Assembly: GCA_963747535.1 (NCBI GenBank)
Contig: CAVVFX010000025.1
Span: 62,001 to 126,000, forward strand
Source of the DNA: CAVVFX01 sp963747535
GTDB lineage: Bacteria; Acidobacteriota; Terriglobia; Bryobacterales; Bryobacteraceae
Reading direction: 5' to 3'
DNA: 64,000 nt
Shown: piece after piece, positions 1-9,033 of the stretch
How the letters are laid out: every line of letters begins with the position of its first letter
Position numbering within the stretch: position 1 is the stretch's first letter
The notes under the pieces: model-generated
What the model was told of the DNA's origin: nothing
What the model saw: the letters and a program-made list of their open reading frames with translations, nothing else
Databases searched by the model: none
Made by a program: the position numbers and the translations under genes

Positions 1-196
1 TGGCTGGACTCCGGCTCACCGCTTCCTGTTTTCCGACTTGCGTGCGCACCTGTTGGGCTGGCCCCCGTCTCACGCTCCCGACGGCCGTCTCGCCATACTC
101 CGGCCGGTTTTCCGGTCCACCTGAGGCTCCCCACACAACACTTGCATAGTCTTCTGCCGCCCACCGCGAGTATCGTTCTCACCAGGGAGATTCCTC
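1..196. other. Non-coding leader of the transposition module
   Basis: No reading frame that looks coding is present ahead of the transposase. The stretch is pyrimidine-rich on the plus strand and probably belongs to the mobile module, whose left end must lie outside the window because no terminal inverted repeat is recognisable here. A GGGAG box at about 183-187 is the ribosome binding site of the transposase. Confidence 0.4.
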
Positions 197-1498
197 ATGG
201 ATGCCAAAGCCGAAAAACTCGCCCTGTTTCGCTACGGCCTGATTGCGCCGTTAGTGCTCGAAACCCTGCCCCGCGGTGAACTCACGCGCCGCGCTGAGGA
301 GATTGCCGCCCGTCAGTACGACATTCCCGATTCCCAACGGATTTCGGTTTCGGTCGATACTTTGCTCGAGTGGACGCTCCGCTATCGTAGGGGCGGCTTC
401 GATGCCCTGGCCCCCAAACCACGCCAGGACCGCGGCCAGTCGCGCGCCATCACCCCGCAACTCGCCGACCTGATCGAACGCCTGAAGCGCGAAAATCCTC
501 ATCGTACCGGCATGACCCTGCTGCGCGAATTAGCCCTCACCTCCGAACAGAATGAGCCCGGCGTATCCGCCTCCACGCTGTATCGCTTCCTCAAACAACG
601 CGGCCTCACCGAACGCCAACTGCTCGCACCGGTCGCACACAAAAAGTTCGAAGCCCAGTCGAGCAACCAGATCTGGCAGGCCGACATGCTGTTTGGTCCC
701 TACGTCCAACGGCCCGCCGGCGGCAAGATGCAGGTCTTTCTGCATGCCATTCTGGACGACGCCAGCCGACTCATTCCCCATGCCCAGTTCTATCCCAACC
801 AGGGACTCGATGCCTGCCTCGATTGTTTGCGCCAAGCTATTGCCGCCCGCGGCGTGCCCGTGCGCCTCTACATCGATAACGCCAAGATCTATCGCTCCCA
901 GCAACTGGCCCGCATCGCCGCCTCGCTCGGCATTTTGATCGTGCACACGCCTCCCTATCAGCCCGAAGGCCGCGGCAAAATAGAACGCTATTTCCGCACC
1001 GTGCGGGATCAATTCCTGAACAATCTCGACCGCAAACAGTCGCTTTCGCTGGAAGAGTTAAACGATCGTTACCACGCCTGGCTCGAAAACGTTTATCACC
1101 GCTCCGATCACAGCGCCCTGGCTTCCACTCCGCTGCTGCGCTGGCAGCGCGATATCGAACAAGTCCGTCAACTCCCTCCGGCCACCGATCTCCGCCGCCT
1201 CTTCTTCTATCGCCTCAATCGCCAGGTCCGCCGCGATTGCACTTTTCTGCTGCACAACCAGTATTACGAAGCTCCGCCCCATCTCACCGGTGAAACCGTC
1301 GAGGTGCGTTTCGATCCTCTCGACGCCGCCGAAGTCGAGATCCATTTCCAGGGAAAACTGCAAGGCACGGCACGCCTCGTCGATCCCGTCATCAATGCCG
1401 GCTTGCCTCCCGTGAAACGTGCCACCGCCGCCGAACCGGAACCCACCGGCATTAACTTTGTCGAACTGCTCAACCAGAAAAAAGAGGAAGAGGAGTAA
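197..1498 (+). CDS. DDE transposase/integrase (Mu/TnsB/IS481-like)
   Basis: This 433-residue protein is a DDE-type transposase that would cut and join the ends of a mobile element. An N-terminal helix-turn-helix region (about 25-75, ending RRGGFDAL) precedes an rve integrase core at about 150-300. The probable catalytic triad is D163 (WQAD), D227 (YIDNAK) and E263 (GKIERYF), with the D-35-E spacing typical of the fold. A C-terminal Mu-type beta-barrel region follows, then an acidic tail. The ATG at 197 has a GGGAG box about 9 bases upstream. The ATPase gene starts 5 bases after its stop, so the two are probably co-translated, like TniA/TniB or IS21 IstA/IstB pairs. The gene is intact, unlike the two downstream members of the module. 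Confidence 0.85.
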   Translation: MDAKAEKLALFRYGLIAPLVLETLPRGELTRRAEEIAARQYDIPDSQRISVSVDTLLEWTLRYRRGGFDALAPKPRQDRGQSRAITPQLADLIERLKRENPHRTGMTLLRELALTSEQNEPGVSASTLYRFLKQRGLTERQLLAPVAHKKFEAQSSNQIWQADMLFGPYVQRPAGGKMQVFLHAILDDASRLIPHAQFYPNQGLDACLDCLRQAIAARGVPVRLYIDNAKIYRSQQLARIAASLGILIVHTPPYQPEGRGKIERYFRTVRDQFLNNLDRKQSLSLEELNDRYHAWLENVYHRSDHSALASTPLLRWQRDIEQVRQLPPATDLRRLFFYRLNRQVRRDCTFLLHNQYYEAPPHLTGETVEVRFDPLDAAEVEIHFQGKLQGTARLVDPVINAGLPPVKRATAAEPEPTGINFVELLNQKKEEEE

Positions 1499-1503
1499 CG
1501 CTC

Positions 1504-2304
1504 ATGATGGAAGCTTTCTTCGGTTTCAAGAAATCGCCTTTCGGCGACCATCCCGATGGCAAACAGTTGTTTGCTTCGCAAGCCTACACCGAGGTCAAGG
1601 CACGACTCCAGTTTCTGGCCGATCACCACGGCGCCGGTCTGCTCACCGGCGAAGTTGGCGCCGGCAAGTCCACCGCCGCCCGCACCTTCACCGCGGGACT
1701 CAATCCCAACCTCTACAAGATCCTGTATATACACTGGACTTCCGGGTCCGCTTTGGATCTGCTCCGCCAACTGGCCCTGGAACTCAACCTCGAACCGGCG
1801 CACTATCGCGGCGACCTGGTGCGTCAGATCTCCGCCGCCATCGTGAATCTCAACCAGAACAAGAAGCAGCACCCCATCCTCATCTGCGACGAAGCCCAAC
1901 TGCTGCCCCACGCCGCGCTCGAACAAATTCCTTTGCTGCTCAACTTCGACATGGATTCCTCTCACTACCTGACTCTGTTGCTGGTCGGCCAACCCTTGCT
2001 GCGCCGTACGCTCTCGCTGCAAATGCACGAGCCCCTGCGCCAGCGCATCGCCGTGCAATATCACCTGGAAGGACTCACCCGCGACGAACTCGACGCCTAT
2101 CTCGCCCAGCAACTCAAGGCCGCCGGCACTACGCAGCCGTTGTTTGACGATACCGCTCGTCAAGCGCTCTATCAAGCCACCAAAGGCATTCTGCGCAAGG
2201 TCAATAAGCTGGCCCTCACCGCCTTGCGACTGGCCGCTTCGCGCAAAGCTTCCTGCGTGGAGGAATCCATTCTGCTGGATGCCACCACCGAGGCCCTGCT
2301 ATGA
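1504..2304 (+). CDS. ExeA/TniB-like AAA+ ATPase, transposition partner
   Basis: The 266-residue product is an AAA+ ATPase resembling ExeA of type II secretion and the TniB/TnsC class of transposition regulators. It opens with the FGFKKSPFGDHPD signature of ExeA-like proteins, followed by Walker A GEVGAGKST (49-57) and Walker B ILICDEAQ (about 121-128). A sensor region follows (LLLVGQPLLRRTL). No secretion domain is attached. Its position directly behind a DDE transposase argues for target selection or transposase activation rather than secretion. Its end overlaps the start of the next reading frame by 4 bases (ATGA), which suggests translational coupling within one transcript. A second ATG at 1507 is an equally possible start. 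Confidence 0.85.
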   Translation: MMEAFFGFKKSPFGDHPDGKQLFASQAYTEVKARLQFLADHHGAGLLTGEVGAGKSTAARTFTAGLNPNLYKILYIHWTSGSALDLLRQLALELNLEPAHYRGDLVRQISAAIVNLNQNKKQHPILICDEAQLLPHAALEQIPLLLNFDMDSSHYLTLLLVGQPLLRRTLSLQMHEPLRQRIAVQYHLEGLTRDELDAYLAQQLKAAGTTQPLFDDTARQALYQATKGILRKVNKLALTALRLAASRKASCVEESILLDATTEALL

Positions 2305-3285
2305 CCGCGAAGAAATCCCCGGCCGCGACGGTGCTGTCGCTGGCCCAGCTTCTGGAGCAGCAACCAGCCACTCCGCCGCCCTGCCTGGTGGAACCCGGAC
2401 TGTTGCCGCCGCAGGGGATTCTGTTTGTCGGTGGAGAACCCAAAGGTGGGCAAGTCGCTGTTGGTCGCCAACCTCGCCTTGTCTCTGGCCTCCGGCTCGC
2501 ATCGCGGCGGATTCTCCATCCCGGCGCCGCGCCGTGTGCTCGTCTGTCAGTTCGAACTTCCCGTCCCGCAGTTTGTCGACCGCCTGGCAATCATGCGGAA
2601 AGCTATAGGGACGGCCGCGGATCAAAATCTGCTGATCGATACCCGTGCCACCGGCCATCTGCTCAGCGCGCCCCAAGGGATGAATCACTTTCTCGCTGCT
2701 GCGCAGTCCGCCGCCGCCGAGGTCATCATCCTGGACCCGCTTTACTCCACACACGATCAGGACGAAAACGATACGCGCGCCATGGCGGCGCTGTGCCAGT
2801 CGTTGCTGCGTCTGCGCGATGCTTCGCGGGCCGCACTCATCGTGGTGCATCATGTCCGCAAATCCATCACGCGTTACGAAATCGGCAGCGCTTTTCGTGG
2901 CTCCAGCGCACTGCATGCCGTGGGCGACAGTTATATGCTGCTCACCAGACCTTCGTCCCCAACTCTCCACCGTGGAACTGCGCTTCCAGTTCCGCTATGC
3001 CGCCGCGCAACCGCCGCGACTGCTCCAACTCGATCCGCAGACTCTCTGGTTTTCTTCGAGCGGCCAGCCGCCGGCCGCTCCTGCGGTCGCGCGGCGCAAG
3101 GTGGAAAAAGCCGACGTGACACAAGCTCTGGCGGGACTGGGCAGCAGGCTCGTTATAACCAACTGCGCGAGCAAATCATGGATCGCGCCGAGTGCTCCAA
3201 ACGCACCGCTCAACTGGCCATCAGCGAGGCTTGCCAGCAAGGCTGGATCGTCCAGGACAACGGCCAGTACCGCTTGCCGTTATAG
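2301..3285 (+). pseudogene. RepA/RecA-like AAA_25 ATPase, frameshifted
   Basis: A P-loop ATPase of the RepA/KaiC-like AAA_25 type can be read only by changing frame three times. Residues up to GILFVGGEPK lie in the first frame. One extra G at 2445-2446 then breaks the Walker A motif, which reads GGEPKVGKS when the base is skipped. A second extra base near 2948-2952 (after DSYMLLTR) and a missing base near 3140-3150 separate the ATPase core from a C-terminal winged-helix-like segment (SKRTAQLAISEACQQGWI). Walker B-like IILDPL and the HHVRK segment are intact. No stop codon interrupts the correct frames, so the decay is recent, or the indels are sequencing errors. It starts inside the end of the ExeA-like gene and ends 5 bases before the primase-like gene. 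Confidence 0.7.
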
Positions 3286-3290
3286 CTTTC

Positions 3291-4267
3291 ATGCCAGCGC
3301 CACAAGCGGACTTCAAGAGTCTCAAACAGCGCATCCCCATCGATCACGTGCTGGCGCGCTATGGCGTGAGACTGCGGCGCGTTGGACCGCATACTCTGTG
3401 CGGCCGCTGTCCACTCCCCACCCATACCTCGCGGCAAAGTCGACAGAGCTTTTCTGTGAACCTTTCGCTCCAGGTGTGGTCCTGCCATTCCGCATCTTGT
3501 ATCGCGGCGCGGGGCGGCCGCATGGGCGGTCATGTGATCGACCTGGTAGCGATCATGGAACGTTGTAGCTTGCGAGAAGCCGGTCTGCGGCTGCAGGACT
3601 GGTTTACGCGTACACGCATCGCATCCGGCGCCGGCGCGTGCGCCGGCGATGGCGTCTTCTGCTGCCGAACCCAACCGCCCGTTGGGTTTTGCCTTGCAGC
3701 GGATTGACACCCGGCATCCGTATCTGGCACAGCGCGGAATCTCCCCGGCCACGGCGCGGTTGTTTGGCGTGGGAATGTATGGCGGCAATGGTTTCCTTGC
3801 CGGCCGTTGCGTGATCCCGATTCGCGACGAGAAGAGCCAGTTGGTTGCCTATGTTGGACGCGCGGTCAACGGAGAAGAACCCAAGTACCGTTTTCCGCCG
3901 GCTTCCGAAAATCTCAAGTGCTGTTCAACCTCGATCGCGCGATAGCAACCGGCAGTCGCAACGTGATCGTAGTGGAAGGCTTTTTCGATGCGCTGAAGGT
4001 TCATCAAGCCGGGCATCCGGCGTGGTGGCGTTGATGGGATCTTCTTTCTCTCAACGCCAGTCAGAACTTCTGCTGAGCCACTTCGCCAGCGCCACGTTGA
4101 TGCTCGATGGCGACGAAACCGGCCGGCGGGCCACAGAGTTCATCGTACAGCTACTGAAGCCGAAGTTGCCTGTCCACAAAGTGGAACTGCCAAACCATGT
4201 ACAACCGGACCAACTGTCGTCGGCGGAAATCAATCTTCTTGTTGGTCCGGCCCTCTGTATCTTCTGA
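3291..4267 (+). pseudogene. CHC2 zinc-finger / Toprim primase-like protein, frameshifted
   Basis: This is a primase-like protein of about 325 residues spread over three frames. The first segment (ATG 3291) has a DnaG-type CHC2 zinc finger: CGRC, a following His, then CHSASC, and MGGHVIDLVA, which matches the usual GDVIxF region. A shift near 3640-3655 leads to a primase core (YLAQRGISPATARLFGVG, then RCVIPIRD). A second near 3915-3925 leads to the Toprim acidic motif VVEGFFDALK. A third near 4012-4020 leads to the second Toprim motif LMLDGDETG. All catalytic motifs survive and only single-base indels separate them. With the ATPase upstream it looks like a primase-helicase pair carried by the transposition module. 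Confidence 0.7.
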
Positions 4268-5163
4268 TTGAGGTTCCCTTCAAGTCTCGATGGGATACCC
4301 GGCTTGCCTATACGACCCGGTATCCTATCCCAACCCGACAGAAGCCTAAACTGCATTCGTCACCCACACCGAAAGGAATCTGAGAAACTCGCCGGAAATT
4401 AGCCTGAGAATATCGTCCGAAGAGATCGCGGCCCGTTACAACGTCGTGCAACCACTGAGGTGCTTGAGGTGCTTTGGTTTCGATGCTTACATCAATTCCG
4501 GGTGATCTGCGTCCGCTTGGCGCGTTACGGCGCGGGATTCGAAGATCAGGTTGCGTACGTCACTGCCTGCCCCAGAATCTGAAAGCGACTGTTCGCGGTC
4601 GGGGAACTGAGTCCCCCCTCGTTTTCTGCTCCTCTGCTCCAGCGCTTGGCGATCCCGGTGAATCGACTGTCGAGTTTACTGTACGATCCCGATTTTTCCT
4701 AGCTCTCCAATCTGCTGTGCCAAAACTGTGTCAAAACCCCAACCTTTTGGGGTCCCAGGGTTTGCTATTCGAGCGAGAGCAGCTTCCCCAAGTTGTTGAT
4801 AACAAGCACTTCCGTATAGAGCTAATAGAGCGTTTGGAACCGGTGATCGTAATTCGTAATCAGCAGGTCGCCAGTTCGATCCTGGCGGGTGGCTCCATAA
4901 TTTTTAAAAATCAAACACGCAGATATTAGAAAACACCCATCCTCCCAACAACGACCTCAGCATCTATAATCCTAATGCGCAGCGCGACCGGATACTCCGA
5001 TTTGGGAGAATTACCCCGCCCAGTCGGCCGGCGATTGCCGATTGCTCGTGCGGACAGCGCCGGGTTCAGGGAGATGTTCCCCACAAGTCGACGTGCGGAG
5101 CACGCCGTGTAGTCCGTACCGACTTCCGCCGGACCGTTGACGTTGACGAATGTGTAACCAATT
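4268..5163. other. Gene-poor junction region
   Basis: This stretch of about 900 bases holds no convincing gene. An open frame of 151 codons at 4474-4929 has no recognisable domain and its end runs through a tRNA fragment (separate entry), so it is taken as chance. The region probably contains the boundary between the mobile module and the ordinary chromosome. No terminal inverted repeat was found. Confidence 0.45.
4853..4897 (+). pseudogene. tRNA-Thr(CGU) 3' half, probable attachment-site remnant
   Basis: The sequence reads as the 3' part of a tRNA: anticodon loop TTCGTAA (anticodon CGT, threonine), the 3' strand of the anticodon stem TCAGC, variable loop AGGTC, a perfect T-arm GCCAG-TTCGATC-CTGGC, acceptor strand GGGTGGC, a T discriminator and encoded CCA. 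The bases upstream of the anticodon loop do not pair with the 3' stem strand and no acceptor 5' strand is present, so homology stops at the anticodon loop. Tyrosine-recombinase elements commonly duplicate exactly this 3' portion when they integrate into tRNA genes. The intact gene is not in the window. Confidence 0.7.
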
Positions 5164-6264
5164 TCAGACTTCGGAAGTTACGCTGGTTTCGGCACGGCGA
5201 CGCGAAGGTTCCGCCGTGTTCGCCGGGCGTGACCGCGTGGATTCGCGTACCACTACGCGGGTCGGTATGGTCAACTGCTGGGGTTCCCGCTCCGGCGCCT
5301 GAATCCGCCTCAGGACAAACTCCGCAAGATGTTTGCCCAATTCCTCCGGAAACTCCTGCACGCTGGTCAGCGTAGGATGCATCAAAGAGGCCTCGCTATC
5401 ATTGAATCCCGCGACGCTAATGTCTTCCGGAATGCGAAGACCGGATTGATTCAACGCCTCGTATACGCCTCTCGCAATTTGATCCGATCCGGCAATCACG
5501 GCCGTTACCGGTTCACGCCGTGAAAGAATCGATCTCATCGCCAGATAGCCCAATTCCCTGTCGTACGAGTGAATTTCGCTGAAACGCGGCTGCAGTCCCG
5601 CGCGGACCATGCCTTCGCGGTAACCCTGCGCACAGCGGGCATACCAGGGAAGTTCGCTATCCCCGATGAACCATATGTCAGAGTGGCCTTCCTCGATGAG
5701 ATAGAGCGTCAAATCGAGGGCCCCCTGTATGTCATCGGAATACACGGCGTCGTATTCGCCGGGCGTCCACTTGCCGAGCACGTTGTTGCCGAGAACCGCA
5801 AACGGAATTTCACGTTCGCGAAGCGCCTCGAGCATATTCGCCGAGTTCGTCCCTCCCAAAATCACCGCGCGCACCAGGGCGCGCTGGCTGAGGATCTGGG
5901 GCAGATGGAACTCCCGTGGCGGAACTGCGGGCGAGTACCGGAGCGACAGGAACAACAGCTCTTTATTCTGCGAAGAGCAATAGTTTTCGGCGCCGGAAAG
6001 AACTCTCGCCTGAAAAGTATGCAGAAGATTCCGGTTGGCCAGAATGAACGCAATAATGGTCGATTTCTCGTTGCGCCTCTGCTCGAGGTCGATGCCGAGT
6101 TCGCCGGCTGCCTTGCGCACTCGCGCACGAATCGTCGGATCCACGTTCACATTCCCACGAACAATTCGTGACACCGTGGCAGTGCTGACTTTCGCGAGCT
6201 TCGCCAGGTCCTGAAAGGATGTCTTTTTCTTCACGCGCCGCTCTTCGGTCGGGCCTTTTTTCAT
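5164..6264 (-). CDS. LacI-family transcriptional regulator
   Basis: This is a 366-residue LacI/GalR repressor. The N-terminal DNA-binding domain (about 15-60) contains FQDLAKLAKVSTATVSRIV, the typical helix-turn-helix plus hinge. A periplasmic-binding-protein-like effector domain follows (from about 68), with conserved SDQIARGVYEALNQSGLRIPEDISVAGFND near the C-terminus. Start at 6264 is supported by a GGAGG box 5 bases away. A basic N-terminal extension (MKKGPTEERRVKKK) precedes the helix-turn-helix. It lies downstream of the amidohydrolase/oxidoreductase genes on the same strand and may control them. The effector is probably a sugar, but none can be named. Confidence 0.9.
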   Translation of the reverse strand: MKKGPTEERRVKKKTSFQDLAKLAKVSTATVSRIVRGNVNVDPTIRARVRKAAGELGIDLEQRRNEKSTIIAFILANRNLLHTFQARVLSGAENYCSSQNKELLFLSLRYSPAVPPREFHLPQILSQRALVRAVILGGTNSANMLEALREREIPFAVLGNNVLGKWTPGEYDAVYSDDIQGALDLTLYLIEEGHSDIWFIGDSELPWYARCAQGYREGMVRAGLQPRFSEIHSYDRELGYLAMRSILSRREPVTAVIAGSDQIARGVYEALNQSGLRIPEDISVAGFNDSEASLMHPTLTSVQEFPEELGKHLAEFVLRRIQAPEREPQQLTIPTRVVVRESTRSRPANTAEPSRRRAETSVTSEV

Positions 6265-6375
6265 CCCAGCCTCCGTGCGCGGGGATTCACCCTTGGTTTG
6301 GTTCTTTCACCCATATGGAGACTATACAAGCTCGAGAGACGCCGTGCAAGAAAGATTTCTGAAAACCGGGAAACA

Positions 6376-7551
6376 TTACTGCGCGGACTGGAGCGGAGCC
6401 CTGTTCATCAGGCTGCGCGCGTTTCCGCTGTAGAGGCCGGCGAGAACCGGCGACGGGAGCTCCAAGCCATAATAGCGCCACCACATGCGTCCGGGCATGA
6501 ACTCATCTGCGCTCTCGAGCAAGCGCCACCATGCCTGATACATGTTCTTTTCACGCCCCATGTCGGTACCGAACAGCACCCGGGTCCGGTATGCGGCCAG
6601 AAACTTTGCGGCAGCTCTTGGCGTGCGTCCTACTTCGTAGTCGCGGGCGGAAATATCGACGTAGAGGTTGGGATGAGTGTCGAGTTCCTTTGAGAGCAAC
6701 GCCAGGTCGTGGCCCTGGTTGCCTAAATGGCAGGCAATAAATCTGGTAGTCAAGTGCCTGGAAACGGTACGGTCCCGGATAGCGATCAGCTCTTCATAGG
6801 ACGGTACATCTTTCCCGTACATGTTGAAATGCTGGTAGTCCGGGGTACGCTCCTGATAGACGTCCAGAGGCTTCCAGCAAGAGGGATGATCGGCGATGTG
6901 AACGTTAACAGGCATTTTGAGTTCAGCGCACTTGTTCCAGAAGGCGTCCAGGCGGGGATCGTCCGGGTGCAGTCGCTGTGCGCGCGGCAAGTTGGTATCG
7001 CCGCTCAAGCCGTAGCCCTTGTCGGTCAGTTCGCCAACACCCCGCGCGCCCTTGCGGTAGCAGCGCTCAAGTTCGGCGACGGCGCGCTGCGGATAATCAG
7101 CTTCTTCAAAATGAGCCGTGTCGAGCCCGCAGAATAACTGGAATCGGGTAGGATACGGCTTGAGGTACAGTTCGACCAGCCGGTCGAACTTGGCGCCGGT
7201 GGCTCCCGTCAGAATGATAGTCGTCTCGATCCCGACTTCGTCCATGGTGCGCACCCATGCCTGCACGTCCGCGGGAGTGTTAGCGTTCACGTGCGCATGT
7301 GCGTCAATCACAGGGCTCCGGGCTTTCGCGATGAAAGTCTCCCGGGCGACGATCGAAGATTTCGGAGCGTAGTCCTTGAGCAGAACGGAATCCATGGGAC
7401 CGGGCGCAGGGTTCACGCCCGGACCACCCCATGCACCATATCGGATCTTGATCCACTCCGGATCAGTCCCGGGGCGCGCCCACGAACCAGCCAGGTAAGC
7501 CAGGCCCAGCGATGCAATAAAACAAGCCGTCCGAAATCCGGCAATACGCAT
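6376..7551 (-). CDS. Amidohydrolase 2-family metal-dependent hydrolase, exported
   Basis: A 391-residue TIM-barrel hydrolase begins with a signal peptide (ACFIASLGLAYLAGSWA, about 9-25). The metal-binding motif VIDAHAHVN follows at about 80, then conserved barrel histidines (NVHIADHP, FIACHLGNQGHD) and a C-terminal aspartate in RVLFGTDMG. This pattern is that of the amidohydrolase_2 (ACMSD-like) family, whose members hydrolyse or decarboxylate small cyclic acids or lactones. The substrate is unknown. It lies between the LacI gene and a Gfo/Idh/MocA dehydrogenase on the same strand, with 74 bases to the dehydrogenase, fitting a carbohydrate-derivative pathway. Confidence 0.8.
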   Translation of the reverse strand: MRIAGFRTACFIASLGLAYLAGSWARPGTDPEWIKIRYGAWGGPGVNPAPGPMDSVLLKDYAPKSSIVARETFIAKARSPVIDAHAHVNANTPADVQAWVRTMDEVGIETTIILTGATGAKFDRLVELYLKPYPTRFQLFCGLDTAHFEEADYPQRAVAELERCYRKGARGVGELTDKGYGLSGDTNLPRAQRLHPDDPRLDAFWNKCAELKMPVNVHIADHPSCWKPLDVYQERTPDYQHFNMYGKDVPSYEELIAIRDRTVSRHLTTRFIACHLGNQGHDLALLSKELDTHPNLYVDISARDYEVGRTPRAAAKFLAAYRTRVLFGTDMGREKNMYQAWWRLLESADEFMPGRMWWRYYGLELPSPVLAGLYSGNARSLMNRAPLQSAQ

Positions 7552-7625
7552 AACAATCCCTCACTCTCTGGAAGTATACTGCTGAGACGTGTACCCCTGG
7601 AATAACGACGCGATAGAAATCAATG

Positions 7626-8936
7626 TCAAACGTTTTGGGAAACCATGTACGGTGTGCGATAGGAGGAACGCGTCAGCATGCGATTGGCTTCCTCATCGCC
7701 GGTAAACTTCGCGCTAGCGGGGTCGAAGGCGAGTGCCCGCTTCAAGCGGTAGCTGATATTGGCGAGGTGGCACAGGTCCGCCGAGGTGACCCCGATCTGC
7801 ACTTCCGCATTCAGATCGTGATAGTGCCGGCTGCGTACCGCCGCCAGGAAGTTCTCCATGTGTGGGCCCGCATCCCCTCGCGTATAGCCCGACTCCTGCA
7901 TGGCCAGTTCGCTGTTTTCACCCTTGTAAACCTGATAACCGGAACCGTCTATCGCCATCCACCCATCACTTCCATAGAACAGGTTGCCGACCGTGTTGTT
8001 CGAGGCCGGCTTGAGACCGCCCTCGCTGCCGGTCATGATCCCTCGAACCTCGAACATTATTTCCGCGTCGCCATAGTCGAACGTGGCCATCTGAGTGTTC
8101 GGTGTCTCCTGGTCGTCGTGGTAAATGTACTTTCCTCCGGTCGAGCAGACGCCTTGCGGCAGACCCTCCTTGCCGAGGCCCCAGCGCGCGATGTCCATCT
8201 CGTGCGCCCCCTGATTCCCGATATCGCCGTTGCCGGTATCCCAGAACCAGTGCCAGTTATAGCGGAACCGGTTCTCGTTGTACGCGCGCATCGGTGCGGG
8301 ACCGAGGAATTTATCCCAATCCAAACCCGGCGGCACGGGCCCGTCCGGCGTATGGCCGATGGTGGGACGCCGCTTGAAGCAGAGCCCTTTGGCGAGGTAA
8401 ATCTTGCCGATGACGCCATCTTTCAGCAATTGCATCGCCTTGATCTTGTGGGCGGTGGTCCGGCCCTGCGATCCGACCTGCACCATGCGCTTGTACTTCC
8501 GCGCAGCTTCGACCATCATCTGCCCTTCGAAAGGGTTATAACACGCGGGCTTCTCGACATAAACATCTTTGCCCGCCTGGCACGCCCAGATAGTCGCCAA
8601 AGCGTGCCAGTGGTTTGGCAACGGCAGGGATACGGCCTGTATCTCCTTATCATCGAAGACCTGCCGCATATCGGCATAACCTTTTGGCTTTTGCCCGGTC
8701 AGCTTCTGGACCAGTGCCTGGCCGCGTTCGAGCGCCGCCTGGTTCACATCGCAAATTGCGGCGATACGGGCGTCGGGCAACTTTGCATATGCGCCCATGT
8801 GATAAGTGCCCCGACCACCAAGTCCGACGATCGCGACGTTCACCTTGTCATCGGCCCCGCGCAACCGTGAGGCGGTCGTTGAAGCCAGAGCTGCACCAGC
8901 CGTCTGAAGAAAACTTCTCCTGCTTTGTTCTGTCAT
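7626..8936 (-). CDS. Gfo/Idh/MocA-family oxidoreductase with Tat signal
   Basis: This 436-residue NAD(P)-dependent oxidoreductase has a Tat signal (SRRSFLQTAGAALAST, about 5-20). The Rossmann motif VAIVGLGGRGTYHMGAY follows at about 33-50 and the family motif EKPACYNPFEG at about 120. The C-terminal domain carries the expected substrate-binding beta-sheet. Exported members of this family are abundant in Acidobacteria and Planctomycetes and act on sugars or glycosides. The start at 8936 has a GGGAG box upstream. It is likely co-expressed with the amidohydrolase that follows it, since only 74 bases separate the two. Confidence 0.88.
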   Translation of the reverse strand: MTEQSRRSFLQTAGAALASTTASRLRGADDKVNVAIVGLGGRGTYHMGAYAKLPDARIAAICDVNQAALERGQALVQKLTGQKPKGYADMRQVFDDKEIQAVSLPLPNHWHALATIWACQAGKDVYVEKPACYNPFEGQMMVEAARKYKRMVQVGSQGRTTAHKIKAMQLLKDGVIGKIYLAKGLCFKRRPTIGHTPDGPVPPGLDWDKFLGPAPMRAYNENRFRYNWHWFWDTGNGDIGNQGAHEMDIARWGLGKEGLPQGVCSTGGKYIYHDDQETPNTQMATFDYGDAEIMFEVRGIMTGSEGGLKPASNNTVGNLFYGSDGWMAIDGSGYQVYKGENSELAMQESGYTRGDAGPHMENFLAAVRSRHYHDLNAEVQIGVTSADLCHLANISYRLKRALAFDPASAKFTGDEEANRMLTRSSYRTPYMVSQNV

Positions 8937-9033
8937 GAGTGGATCTCCCTAGGTTCTGACGAGAGTTTATGTTTGACCAAGGTGTCTCCGGCCTACACCC
9001 CGGCTGGAAATCCGCTGATCGCGGCGCTGCTGT

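Larger units (their letters stand above)
197..4267 (+). mobile_element. Transposase-ATPase-helicase-primase module
   Basis: Four consecutive same-strand reading frames (DDE transposase, ExeA/TniB-like ATPase, RepA-like ATPase, CHC2-Toprim protein) are separated by at most 5 bases or overlap, so they form one transcriptional unit. The first two are typical of Tn7/Tn5053/IS21-type transposition. A primase-helicase-like pair behind them is not part of any textbook transposon. The element ends were not found; the left end probably precedes the window. The last two genes are broken by single-base indels while the first two are intact. Confidence 0.6.

Noticed and set aside
4474..4929. 151-codon open frame
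   Set aside because: No domain, odd composition, and it runs through the tRNA fragment.
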